A stretch of 64,000 nt of DNA. Source: Gentiana macrophylla (taxonomy: Eukaryota; Streptophyta; Magnoliopsida; Gentianales; Gentianaceae). Below, in pieces: positions 13,340 to 25,010 of this stretch. Below the pieces are notes generated by a model. It was not told the DNA's origin, did no database searches, and saw only the letters and a program-made list of their open reading frames with translations. The stretch covers positions 58,706,834-58,770,833 of the forward strand of contig CM047805.1 of NCBI GenBank assembly GCA_026214975.1. Direction: 5' to 3'. Each line of letters begins with the position of its first letter. Within the stretch, counting starts at the first letter, position 1. Both the position numbers and the translations under genes were made by a program.

Positions 13340-14164
13340 ATGTCGAACCACTCACCGCCTCAGTAAATTCTTACGAGCCTAATACACGGATCATCCGAAT
13401 CGCAAGTTCTAATGAGAGTATAAATTTACACCCTCGTTTTGCTAATTCTACAATCCTATTGGAGAAAGGTTTGAATTTTGATAAAATTGATCGCTGGGGT
13501 AAAACTCTCATTAGGAGTTTCGGGTTGGAAAAAATTTGTAAGTACACCACGAGGGCGAGTTAATATTACGGTTGTAAGGGAATTTTACTCGCCCTACTTT
13601 CAACGTTCAGCGATAGAGTCTACACAAATAGTTATGGTAAGAGGAGTGGTCGTTCCCTCTCTTCATCTATTATAAATCAACTCTTTGAAATACCACCAGA
13701 TTCTGATGCATCATTTTGAAATAAAATGGGGACTAGGCAATGCATACAATCATTTGAATAAAGTACACGAGTCTTTCCAATGTACATTCTCGCTTTTTGA
13801 TACAAATCACGACATGTCAACACGAGCTTTACTTCCACATCTAAAGGCGTGGAAGCATTTCATAAATTCTAGAGTTTATCCCACCTGGATTTTGCTAGCC
13901 TTTACGAAGAAGAAATGCTTCGCTTTCTGCATTGGCATTTGGTGAATTTGTTGGTAGGGTATATTGATTCGAGAAAATGTGTCGGACTTTGCAATAGCCA
14001 GAGGTAGTAGGGGGAAACCTATGCCTAATTCTTGGTTGATATCACGTTTGTGTATTCTTCTGAATGGAGTAGAAGAGTTGGAGACGGATGAGATTTTTCC
14101 GTCTAGAGAGAATCGAGTGGGAATGTTACCGGTTGATACACCAGGATGTTCGTCTACAATCTAG
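13340..14164 (+). pseudogene. ORF2 in env position of element L (plant transposon-protein family)
   Basis: ATG at 13340 (MSNHSPP), stop TAG at 14162-14164. One early frame break separates the start from the conserved body. The body carries FDKIDRWGKTLIRS, a W..FV segment, VREFYS, a V-RG-V segment, and later FINSRVYP and a TRALLPHLKAWKHF segment. These match the layout of ORF1: tryptophan block, EFYS block, RG block, then YP block about 80 residues on. This supports an ancient tandem duplication. Function unknown; no membrane or signal features seen. The right-hand copy at 21709-22531 is better preserved. Confidence 0.65.
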
Positions 14165-15779
14165 AGAATTATTAAGAGTTGTTGGTAATATTTAGGTTTT
14201 AATGAGTGTTCGTTAGTTAAATTTTAAGTTTTATTGTCTTTAATTAAGTTTACGTTTTTAGTTTGTAATAATGTATCTTGTTTAATATATAAGTTTATTA
14301 TTATACGCTAAAATTAAATCAGAAAAATGACGTTAATGGATAATTTTCAAACCTACTTCTTTACTACTTATTGAACATCGGGACGATGTCACTTCGTAAG
14401 TGGGGAGTAGAGTTAGGTTAGAAAATTCATTAAAATTTTCGAAAAATAGTCAAAAACAATAATTATATTATATGTCTAATTTAGATTTTAATAAGATTTT
14501 AAGTTTATATAATTGAGTAATTAATATTAGATATTGTTTTATAAAATTATATAAGTATGTTGATATTTATAAGTAAAATTTTAGAATCATTTTTAATATG
14601 AATTATGAGTTTGGAATTGGACTAAGTTTGTTGATTTTTGCACCACAAAAATATAACTATAGCCAATAACCTACTCGGCCTTGATTAGAGTGATCAAGAC
14701 ATAACTGAAATTGTCAATTGTGATTAAATAACCGAGCTTTAGCTATTTTGGTCTCACATTTCCTTGAAATACCGCAAGTTTGTGCGCACTTATAAAAGAG
14801 ATGGAGACATAAAAGCTAAATTTTGGTATATCTTTGAGATTGGAAAGATTAGATAAGAAGTAGTATATTCGATCTTACTCATGACACTTATGCAACATAG
14901 TCGATTTTGGTAATAAGTTCGATATATTAATATTCTATAAAAGAATTAAGAAACGAAGCACCATATTTACAGTAATTAATCAAATATCGAGTATCTTCCT
15001 TATCGTGATTAACAACTTAAAAGAACAAATCGGTTGTAGCTACCAATGATTGGAGTGAGTAGTAAGTATTATCACGAAATGTCCCTATATCACTATGAGG
15101 TAATTAAGCTCCGATTGCACGATGATATATAGTAGTCGACTAGGGTATTATCACGAAATGTCTATTCTTGGGAATGAAGGCACAAGATAAATTGAAAGAG
15201 AAAAGTTGAATCATAAGATCTCAGGAATTATTACAAGTTTAAGGAAACCGACTTTAATTTTCGATCGAAAGAGTAGTACTCCGATCAATCTTGATGAAGC
15301 AATGCTGTAAGTTTGATTTTCTACACACACTCACGCTTTTAGTTCTTAATCTTGAAAAAAAAAAAAAAAAGAAAGAAAATCTGAAAAAAATGCTAAGAAT
15401 ATGTTTTTTCAAAATATAAAGATGTAAAGATTCTGACTTGCCTTTCTCTTTTGATTTCCTTTTTTAACCAACATCTTGAACCTAAACTCTATAAGCCATT
15501 TTTGTCAACTACTTTGCGAAATTTCCGATTCGAATTTCATAATAGTTGCGTTAAAAATAATTACGATATTTTATTTATACTTCTTAAGTATTACATATAT
15601 AATTTTATCTAAATAATATTTAATGTTTAAGTTATTTCAGCATATCTTTCTTTCTGTCTTCTTAAGATTTTAAATTAAGATAGATAATATATTTATAATA
15701 TTGACAAAGTACATTATAATCTGAAAAATTATACTATCTTTTATTACGCTTATTTTTGCTTCGAGGGCGATCAAAAGCT
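14165..15779 (+). other. 3' untranslated region of element L
   Basis: No coding signal. It contains a duplicated 19-base word, GGTATTATCACGAAATGTC, near 15068 and 15143 and a purine-rich stretch around 15350-15400. It mirrors 20043-21708. Confidence 0.6.
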
Positions 15780-15794
15780 AAGTGGGGAGTAATT
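15780..15794 (+). promoter_or_regulatory. Polypurine tract of element L
   Basis: AAGTGGGGAGTAATT directly abuts the LTR start TGATGTATT. In LTR retrotransposons this tract resists RNase H and primes second-strand DNA synthesis. The identical tract is found beside the 3' LTR of the right-hand copy. Confidence 0.8.
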
Positions 15795-17938
15795 TGATGT
15801 ATTATTTTTATATGATTAAAAATACGTTATATTATTATGTTTTATCAACGAATTCTATATAAAATATATGAAATTATGGTATAAAGTGATTAGTCTTTAT
15901 AATTTAGAGTATTTAGTAATAATAATAATAAAATTTGTAATTTTATCGATTTTAGTAAATCGAATTGTAAAGTGTCGATTTACGTGGGTATTTGTGGTAT
16001 TTTATTGCAGATTTATAAACCAAGACCCGAGAATCGACATATTGAAGTTTAATCATATCTCTGGAATGATTTAAAGAGTGCCACAAGTTTAAATGGTCAA
16101 TTGAATAGCTTAAGTGGATAAGTGGCCAACAATCGGATAAGTAATAATGAAATATCTTCGACAAGCGAATGGCTCATCAAAATGATATTTTGTAAAAAGT
16201 GTTCTTCACGAAAGTTGTAGATTTTTCCGAGAGTTTTCCAATGCAATTTAAATTATGAAGATTGAGGTCTACAACTTAAACAATGATCAAGTGGCTAATC
16301 GACTTGGATTAAGAAAAATCCGTAAAAGCTTCGAGGAACACGAGGTCATCAAAAAAGCGTTATCTGAGAAGAGTCCTTCATGAAAGTTGTAGAGTTTCTC
16401 GAGACCTTAATTTTGGCATTTCGTTTGTGATTTTTGGAGATCGAACTCGAGATATGAATTTTACAAGTTATATATAATTATATATAAATATATATAATCA
16501 TCACATCTGCCGAGTTAATCAAGAAGGTGGGAGTAATCATTAGTCGGACCGAGCGGCTTACTACCGGACCGTCCGGCCAAGAAACCTTCGTCTATATAAG
16601 GAGTTGATCGGAGAGCAGCTCAAGATGTACCAAATATATATATAACATCCTATATATATATATATACTCTCCTCTCTCTCTCTCTCTTTTTTTTTTTTTT
16701 TTTTTAGTTGTAGTTTGTAAATAAGGCCTTACGCCGTAATAATGTAGTTTTAGTATCGTTGTAATGCTCGAGAAAATCTCGAAGTCGGTTTTGCTAAAGA
16801 AGTTGTAATGTCCGGAAGATACGATTTACGAATCAATCGCCAGATTCGGGTAACTTTTCTTAAGTATTTATGTTTGTTTTATATTTTTCGTTGTTATAAT
16901 GTTTTAGGCTAAATATAATCTCGCCAAAACTATGTAATCGGTTTTATTTCGATCTTTTAGTTAAAGAAATGTTGTTAAGTTAAAATGACTAAAATTGAGT
17001 TAATTGAATCTTTTTCTATTTTGATCATATTAAGTATTGACGTATTTAATTGATCTGAGAATTCATAATCTAATTATGAATTGACGCCTCGTAGTCGAGA
17101 TATGAAATAAAAGATAGAAAAACCGGAGGGTAAAATTGGCCGTGTGAACAACGTGATAACGGAACCCGATTTCCTACCCGGGGGTAAATTTGTTTTGGGA
17201 GAAAGGAATTTTATTATAATTTGTACTCGAGATCGTAATAATGTTAAATCATCAGTTTAATTGAAACTTAAACGGAAAGTTGAATCGTCCGGCTTTGACA
17301 ACGGAGCCTTTAAAATAAAATTGACCGTTTGACGAGCGGAATGACTCCTTTTTATCTAAAAGTAGATTTGTACTCGGGACTGTTGAGATTAATTCGTTTA
17401 CGTAACAATTGTGGACCTTGGGTCGATGACAATGGACATATGACAATTTCATACGCTCGTGTGAGAAGGAATTGTTTACCTCAGAGTGTTATCGTTTCAC
17501 TTACTCAATTGGACCTAAAATAAAGGAGAGATCGAACACATTTCAATTAATCGAAAAGATCGTATAAATCAATTATATAAGTTTTGCCAGCTTCTCTGTA
17601 AATTATTTGTCTAATATATTGGTACTTATATATATTTATATCTATATATATATTTTGCAATTTATGTACCTCATATATATATTTATATATCTATATATAT
17701 TATATTAGAATAACTTTTAAATTACGTATTTATTTTATGTTGAATAGAATACTAGTGATACGTGTTATAAAATTGCGATTTAGATCGAGTTAATAAATAG
17801 CTTTGGTGTGTTTAACCACACGTAAAAGAAATTACCAAGTTCCACGAGGATTCGACACTTCGACTCATCATACTAGCACTACGATTTGACCCGTTGCACC
17901 GCCGGTTAGGATCTGTATAGCCTAGAAAAGGTCCGTGC
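15795..17938 (+). mobile_element. 3' LTR of element L
   Basis: About 2.14 kb, from TGATG next to the polypurine tract to about GTCCGTGCA at the centre of the palindrome. The right-hand 5' LTR (32067-34192) defines the full unit, whose last bases read CAGCACA on the sense strand. It includes a promoter area (16543-16601), dinucleotide TA and CT tracts (16630-16690), and two diverged copies of a GAAAGTTGTAGA-containing block (about 16206-16242 and 16374-16420). Confidence 0.9.
16543..16601 (+). promoter_or_regulatory. LTR promoter: bipartite CGGACC motif and TATA box
   Basis: GTCGGACCGAGCGG, then TTACTA, then CCGGACCGTCCGGCC at 16543-16578, and CTATATAAGG at 16592-16601. The TATA box is canonical and correctly placed to drive the element's genomic RNA. 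The same arrangement occurs in all four LTR copies of the window (near 2780-2835, 19215-19270, 33373-33430). Confidence 0.65.
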
Positions 17939-17960
17939 AAAGGTACCGGGTCAAATCGTA
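17890..17960. repeat. Centre of the giant inverted repeat
   Basis: The 3' LTRs of the two elements meet here. CGATTTGACCC on the left and GGGTCAAATCG on the right are the inner paired bases. Between them lie about 50 unpaired bases, which are the last bases of the left LTR; the matching terminal bases of the right LTR are missing. There is no target-site duplication or unrelated DNA between the two elements. Confidence 0.8.
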
Positions 17961-20027
17961 GTGCTAGTATGATGAGTCGTGTCGAATCCTCGTGGAACTT
18001 GGTAATTTCTTTTACGTGTGGTTAAACACCAAAGAGTCGTTATTAACTCGATCTAAATCGCAATTTTATAACACGTATCACTACTATTCTATTCAACATA
18101 AAATAAATACGTAATTTAAAAGTTATTCTAATATAATATATATAGATATATAAATATATATGTATGTACATAAATTGCAAAATATATATATAGATATAAA
18201 TATATAGTACCAATATATTAGACAAATAATTTTAGAGAATCGGCCAAAACTTATATAATTGATTTATATACGATCTTTTCGATTAATTGAAATGTGTTCG
18301 ATCTCTCCTTTTATTTTAGGTCCAATTGAGTAAGTGAAACGGTGCACTCGAGGTAAACAATTCCTTCTCACACGAAAGCGTATGAAATTGTCATATGTCC
18401 ATTGTCATCACCCAAGGTCCACAATCGCACGGTAAACGAATTAATCTCAACAGTCCCGAGTACAAATCTACCTTTAGATAAAAGTCAGTCATTCCGCTCA
18501 CAAACGGTCAATTTTATTTTAAAGGCTCGATTGTCAAAGCCGGACGATTCAACTTTCCGGTTTAAGTTTCAATTAAACTGATGATTTAACATTATTACGA
18601 TCTCGAGTACAAATTATAATAAAATTCCTTTCTCCGTTTACTCCTGGTAGGAATCGGGTTCTATCACGTTGTTCACACGCCAATTTTACCCTCCGGTTTT
18701 TCTATCTTTATTTCATATCCTCGACTACGAGGCGCCAATTCATAATTAGATTATGAATTCTCCGATCAATTAAATACGCCAATACGAATATGATCAAAAT
18801 AGAAAAAGATTCAATTAACTCAATTTTAGTCATTTTAACTTAACAACATTTCTTTAACGAAAAGATCGAAATAAAACCGATTACATAGTTTTGGCCAAGA
18901 TATATTTAGCCTAAAAACATTATAACAACGAAAAATATAAAACAAACATAAATACTTAAGAAAAGTTACCCGAATACGGCGCTTGATTCGTAAATCGATC
19001 TTCCGACATTACAACTTTTTTAGCAAAACCGACTTCCGAGATTTTCTCGAGCATTACAACGATACTAAAACTACATTATTACGGCGTAAGGCCTTATTTA
19101 CAAACTACAACTAAAAATAAAAAATAAAAAAGAGAGAGAGGAGAGGAGAGTATATATATATATAGGATGTTATATATATATTTGGTACATCTTCGAAGCC
19201 GCTCTCGATCAACTCCTTATATAGACGAAGGTTCTTTGGCCGGACGGTCCGTAGTAAGCGCTCGGTCCGACTAATGATTACTCCCACCTTCTTGATTAAC
19301 TCAAAGATGTGCGTTGATTTATATATATTTATATATAATTATATATAACTTGTAAAATTCATATCTCGAGTTCTGATCTCCAAAAATCACAAACGAAATG
19401 CCAAAATTAAGGTCTCGAGAAACTCTACAACTTTCATGAAGGACTCTTCTCCGTATAACGCTTTTGATGACCTCGTGTTCCTCCGGCTTTTACGGGATTT
19501 TTCTTAATCCAAGTCGATTAGCCACTTGATCACCGCTTAAGTTGTAGACCTCCAATCTTCATAATTTAAATTGCATTGGAAAACTCTCGGAAAATCTACA
19601 ACTTTCGTGAAGAACACTTTTCTGAAAATATCATTTTGATGAGCCATTCGTTTGTCGAAGATATTTCTCTATTATTACTTATCCGTGATTGGCTGGCCAC
19701 TTATCCACTTAAGCTATTCAATTGACCATTTAAACTTGTGGCACTCTTTAAATCATTCCAGAGATATGATTAAACTTCAATATGTCGATTCTCGGGTCTT
19801 GGTTTATAAATCAATAAAATACCACAAATACCCACGTAAATCGACACGACACACTTCGATTTACTAAAATCGGTACAAAATTACAACTTTTTATTATTAT
19901 TATTACTAAATACTCTAAATTATAAAGACTAATCACTTTATACCATAATTTCATATATTTTATATAGAATTCGTTGATAAAACATAATAATATAACGTAT
20001 TTTTAATCATATAAAAATAATACATCA
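17941..20027 (-). mobile_element. 3' LTR of element R
   Basis: About 2.09 kb, direct repeat of 32067-34192. It lacks the last roughly 45-50 bases of the LTR (TGTGCTGACGG to CCGGCAG, read on the plus strand) at the palindrome centre. The promoter area is at 19215-19270. Confidence 0.9.
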
Positions 20028-20042
20028 AATTACTCCCCACTT
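20028..20042 (-). promoter_or_regulatory. Polypurine tract of element R
   Basis: On the minus strand AAGTGGGGAGTAATT immediately precedes the 3' LTR start TGATG. Same sequence and position as in the left copy. Confidence 0.8.
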
Positions 20043-20463
20043 AGCTTTTGATCGTCCTCGAGCAAAAATAAGCGGTAATAAAAGATAGTATAATTTTTCA
20101 GATTATATTGTACTTTGTCAATATTATAAATATATTATCTATCTTAATTTAAAATCTTAAGAAGACAGAAAGAGTATATAACTGAAATAACTTAAACATT
20201 AAATATTATTTAGATAAAATTATATATGTAATACTTAAGAAGTATAAATAAAATATCAGAATTATTTTTAACCGCAACTATTATGAAATTTTGGAATCGG
20301 AAATTTCGGTAAAGTAGTTGACAAAAATGGCTTATAGAGTTTAGGTTCAAGATGTTGGTTAAAAAAAAGGGAAATCAAAAAGAGAAAGATAAAGTTATAC
20401 GTCTTACATCTTTATATTTTTGAAAAACATATTCTTAGCATTTTTTTTTTTTTTTTTCTCTCT

Positions 20464-20499
<36 letters not shown>

Positions 20500-21708
20500 C
20501 AAGATTAAGAACTAAAAGCGTGAGTGTGTGTAGAAAATCAAACTTACAGCATTGCTTCATCAAGATTGATCGGAGTACTACTCTTTCGATCGAAAATTAC
20601 AAGTCCGGTTTCTTGCTTGTAATAATTCCTCGAGATCTTATGATTCAACTTTTCCTCTTTCAATTTATCTTGTGCCTTCATTCCCAAAGAATAGGACATT
20701 TCGTGATAATACCTTTAGCCGACTACTATCATCGTGCAATCGAGCTTAATTACCTCATAGTGATATAGACATTTCGTGATAATACCCTACTCACTCCAAT
20801 CATTGGTAGCTACAACCGATTTGTTCTTTTTTAAGTTGTTAATCACGTATAAGGAAGATACCTGATATTTGATTAATTCAGTAAATATGGTGCTTCGTTC
20901 TTAATTCTTTTATAGAATATTAATATATCCGAACTTATTACCAAAATCGGCTATGTTGCAAGTGTCATGAGGTAAGATCGAATATACTACTTTATCTAAT
21001 CTTTCCAATCTCAAAGATATACCAAAATTTAGCTTTTATGTCTCCATCTCTTTTATAAGTACGTATAAACTTAAGTGTATTTCAAGGAAATGTAGACCAA
21101 AATAGCTAAAGCTCGGTTATTTAATCACAATTGACAATTTCGAGTTGAGGTCTTGATCACTCTAATCAAGGCCGAGGTAGGTTATTTGGCTATAGTTATA
21201 TTTTTGTGGTGCCAAAATCAACAAACTTAGTCCAATTCCAAACTCATAATTCATATTAAAAATGATTCTAAAATTTTACTTATAAATATCAACATACTTA
21301 TATAATTTTATAAAAACAATATCTAATATTAATTACTCAATTATATAAACTTAAAATCTTATTAAAATCTAAATTAGACATATAATATAATTATTGTTTT
21401 TGACTATTTTTCGAAAATTTTAATGAATTTTCGAAAATTTTAATGAATTTTCTAACCTAACTCTACTCCCCACTTACGAAGTGACATCGTCCCGATGTTC
21501 AATAAATAGTAAAGAAGTAGGTTTGAAAATTATCCATTAACGTCATTTTTCTGATTTTATTTTAGCGTATACTAATAAACTTATATATTAAACAAGATAC
21601 ATTATTACAAACTAAAAACGTAAACTTAATTAAAGACAATAAAACTTAAAATTTAACTAACGAACACTCATTAAAACCTAAATATTACCAACAACTCTTA
21701 ATAATTCT
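20043..21708 (-). other. 3' untranslated region of element R
   Basis: Noncoding. It includes a long mixed poly-T tract (20440-20500) and the duplicated word GACATTTCGTGATAATACC at about 20694 and 20769. The breakpoint that made the 2096-4275 fragment lies just after the first of these. Confidence 0.6.
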
Positions 21709-22531
21709 CTAGATTGTAGACGAACATCCTGGTGTATCAACCGGTAACATTCCCACTGATTCTCTCTCTGACGGAAAAATCTCATCCGTCTCCAACTCTT
21801 CTACTCCATTCGAAGAATACACAAACGTGATATCAACCAAGAATTAGGCATAGGTTTCCCTACTACCTCTCGGCTATTGCAAAGTCCGACACATTTCTCT
21901 CGAATCAATATACCCTACCAACAAATTCACCAAATGCCAATGCATAGAGCGTACATTTCTTCTTCGAAAAGCTAGCAAAATCCCAGTGGGATAAACTCTA
22001 GAATTTATGAAATGCTTCCACGCCTTTAGATGTGGAAGTAAAGCTCGTGTTGACATGTCGTGATTTGTATCAAAAAGCGGGAATAGACATTGGAAAGACT
22101 CGTGTACTTTATTCAAATGATTGTATGCATTGCCTAGTCCCCATTTTATTTCAAAATGCTGCATCGTAACTGGTGGTATTTCAAAGAGTTGATTTATAAT
22201 AGATGAAGAGAAGGGAACAGCCACTCCTCTTACCATAACTATTTGTGTAGACTCTATCGCGAACGTTGAAAGTAGGGCCGAGTAAAATTCCCTTACAACC
22301 GTAATATTAACTCGCCCTCGTGGTGTACTTACAAATTTTTTCCAACCGAAACTCCTAATGAGAGTTTTACCCCACTGATCAATTTTATCAAAATTCAAAC
22401 ATTTCTCCAATAGGATTGTAGAATTAGCAAAACGAGGGTGTAAATTTATACTCTCATTAGAAGCTTACGATTCGGATGATCCGTGTATTAGGCTCGTAAG
22501 AATTTACAGACGGTGAGGAGTGGTTCGACAT
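21709..22531 (-). pseudogene. ORF2 in env position of element R (plant transposon-protein family)
   Basis: ATG at 22531-22529, stop TAG at 21711-21709. A clean open stretch of 178 residues (22410-21874) includes FDKIDQWGKTLIRSFGWKKF, VREFYSALLS, VMVRGVAVPFSSSIINQLF and FINSRVYPTGILLAFRRR. The order of these blocks fits the putative plant transposon protein family found downstream of pol in many Athila elements. Frame breaks separate the start and the last 50 residues. No signal peptide or transmembrane segment is evident, so an envelope role is not supported. It is preceded by the bipartite motif at 22691-22728. Confidence 0.7.
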
Positions 22532-22614
22532 TTTAAAACTTGCTAAAAATAAAAGAGTAAAGTCAAGGTAGAAAGACAAAGAATGAGCAATTGTTTACTC
22601 TCCTTGAGCTTTTT

Positions 22615-22728
22615 TAAATAGATAGTAAAAAATATACGTGCGTGGCTGCATTAGACAGACTCAAAATGACTCAAATTCTTTTTTTCCTTCACGGCCCGGT
22701 CCGGTAAACTGCCGGCTCGGTCCGGGTG
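22615..22728 (-). promoter_or_regulatory. Bipartite CGGACC motif and TATA-like box upstream of ORF2 (R)
   Basis: Read on the minus strand: CCCGGACCGAGCCGGC, spacer AGTTTA, CCGGACCGGGCCG (22728-22691), then ACTATCTATTTAAAA near 22630-22615. This is the best preserved copy of the ORF2 site and shows an exact 6-base spacer. Confidence 0.55.
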
Positions 22729-23087
22729 AAAAATCAATTAACTGCGTACAGAGGTAAAAGTCAAATTGTGTTTTGGTTTTTTTACTTCACAGGTGGAACA
22801 AGGCTTTCACATGCCTTACAGAAATTTTGAATTAATTCATCCAACTGGATATGGACGGATAAAACGACACATTATATTTTTTTTTTTTTTTTTAAACGAA
22901 TGATACAAAATTATTTTTGTGATTTTTATAGTTTATAAAAACTAAACCGATTTAAAATACAAACCAAATTGTTATAAACGACTGATAAAATCAAACTAAA
23001 CGAAAAATGAAAACAAACCAATAGTTAAATGACAAAAGTCGAATGCAATGAAATGTGTAGTAAACATGTTTAATCAATCATTAAAAT

Positions 23088-24544
23088 TCAATCTTCATCA
23101 TAATCTTCCTCCGATCAACTTGAAAACTCGAACTCGAAACGATCGAGAAGTCGATGGATGAGTCAAGTCGTGGTCCTGGATCAACTATCAAGACCCATCG
23201 AACTCATGCCAGACGTGACATGTGCAAACTCGCTGAATCCTTCCCAACTCGACATCGCCGGTCTCTCGAACACTGTCGAAAATACACCGTCCCCACTAGA
23301 TTGGCTTCCAAAAATATATGACGATGGATGAAAGCTCGATTGTGGTGGAATAGGTGTTTCCCACATGCGGTAAGGTATATGGATCTCGATCGACACGGTG
23401 GATAGGCAGATCATCAAAAGTAGGATTACGAAGCAACCGCCGTTCTTTCTTAAACCTCTACGAATATCATCACACCACCGCTTAGTACTTCAAAATGAAT
23501 AAAGCCACATTGGCTTGACCACGCCGCAACATCCGCTCACTAAGGATTGAAACATGTCATATGTGATAGTGTTGGAGAAAGGAGTTTGTTGAGGCTGACT
23601 AGAAAAAGATGGAAAAGAAGAAGATGTAAAAACTGGTGGAGCTGGCTGAGTTTGACGTCTTCTAAGCAAAGAGCTAATACTACCATCCGGAAGACTAGTC
23701 AAACTAGGTCCAATCAGATTCCCATCAGCCAGAGATAACTTGTCATTAGGCAGGAATGGTACTCCCAACCTACGACATAAATCAGAGATAAAACAAGGGA
23801 AGTAAAGATGACTCCCTGGTCTGGCGATGACAATACTCTCAAAAATTCTTTTAAACATGACCTTTCCAACATCCACTCTAACATCATTTACCATAGCCCA
23901 AGCGATACAAACATCTTCCTTTCCAAAAGCAGTATGTTTACTAGAAGGATAGAGATTATGGCTAATAAATCTTTTAATTGCCCTCAAACCTCTAAAACAG
24001 TTCCCGTAATTAAACCGATTTTCAACCCACACCGCTGTTGGGTCAAAAACACCTGCTCTCGTATACTGCTCAAAACTAGCAGGATCATCTAAATTATAAA
24101 CTACCCTGTAATCCTCCTCATCAGGAAAAACCTCAACTCCTAAGATTGCATTAATGACGGCAGGGTTAAAAGGAATATTTCTGGCTCGTAAGGGTACAGC
24201 TCCGGACCGAGTAAGTCGCTTCTTCCGATAATGTAGATAAAACCGAATAAAACTCAAATACTATAGTCGTGTTAATCTCCCCTTCCCTTTGGTCGCCAAA
24301 TCTAACCACCGACGCTTTCTAAAGATATTCTTAACTTCATCACCTAAGTCATCCAAGTCTAATCTTTTTCAACCGTAACATCACACTTACTATAGATTTT
24401 CAGATATCGCGCTCTTAGCCTCAGTGATGCGGTTTTTTCAAAACTTACGGCTTCCTCCTCAGTGATAAAATTATCGTGCCTACGACATGAGTCGAATTGG
24501 AATTTTGATTTTCTCTTTTAGAGACTCTAGTACTGACTCACCAT
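23088..24544 (-). pseudogene. ORF1 in env position of element R (plant transposon-protein family)
   Basis: ATG at 24544-24542, stop TGA at 23090-23088. The longest open piece is 255 residues (24257-23490) with ARNIPFNPAVINAILGVEVF, YRVVYNLDDPASFEQYTR, ISHNLYPSSKHTAFGKEDVC and MVNDVRVDVGKVMFKRIFES, followed by a serine/proline-rich segment. An upstream piece in another frame has the WLDLAT and EFYS blocks. Block order matches ORF2, so the two are probably paralogues. The second half is low-complexity and ends in an acidic tail. Frameshifts near 24250 and 23450 interrupt it. Molecular function unknown. Confidence 0.7.
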
Positions 24545-24950
24545 TCTACGATATTGGTAATGCCAATCAACAACAAAAGTAACAACAAAAAAATAAAAAT
24601 GTCACAACACACTCAAAAATCAAAACAGATTGAAATTAATCTAAAAATTATGAAAAATACTAAAATTGATAACTAAATAAACTAGATTATACCTTAAAGT
24701 GTAGAAAACGTTGAAAAGTAGGCCGGAAAAGTGTTAAAGTCGCGGAATGAATGGAGCTTGTTTTTGTTCCTTTTGAATTTTTCAAATTTGTGTAGAAGAG
24801 AAGAGATGAAAAGAGGAAGAAATCAAGTAGTGGTAGTGTGAGAGGTGAATTCTTGTGGAAGAATTGAAAAAAATTCGAGTGGTGGGGTTTGGTGTGGAAA
24901 GCGGCAGAAAAAAATTAGGGAAGAAGAAGAAGAAAAAAAAGAGGTCCCCG

Positions 24951-25010
24951 TCCTTTTTTATGTTTTTAGACCCCGGACCGGTCCGGGTTAAGGCCGGATC
25001 GGTCCGTGCC
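24951..25010 (-). promoter_or_regulatory. Bipartite CGGACC motif and TATA-like box upstream of ORF1 (R)
   Basis: Read on the minus strand: CACGGACCGATCCGGC, spacer CTTAAC, CCGGACCGGTCCGGGG (25010-24971), then TAAAAACATAAAAAAGG. This is the cleanest copy of the module in the window, and the second half is a perfect palindrome (CCGGACCGGTCCGG). Confidence 0.55.

Larger units (their letters stand above)
4276..17938 (+). mobile_element. Left-arm Athila-like Ty3 element (L), 5'-truncated and decayed
   Basis: Order on the plus strand: gag (partial), protease, reverse transcriptase, RNase H, integrase, a spacer, two env-position ORFs, 3' spacer, polypurine tract, LTR. It is the mirror image of the right-hand element. 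It lacks the 5' LTR, the primer binding site and the start of gag, which are replaced by inverted 3'-end sequence at 2096-4275. Many single-base insertions and deletions break the frames, more than in the right-hand copy. The lineage call rests on the DLGASINLM-type protease seen in copy R, the tRNA-Asp primer site of copy R, and the extra ORFs after pol. Confidence 0.9.

Noticed and set aside
15060..15170. CRISPR-like spaced repeat (two GGTATTATCACGAAATGTC copies)
   Set aside because: Only two copies, in a plant retroelement 3' region; no array.
17640..17705. Telomere- or centromere-like satellite in TA-rich tracts
   Set aside because: These are short TA dinucleotide tracts recurring at the same LTR position in every copy; no tandem monomer.
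21709..24544. Retroviral envelope gene
   Set aside because: Position fits, but no signal peptide, fusion peptide, furin site or transmembrane segment can be seen in either ORF.
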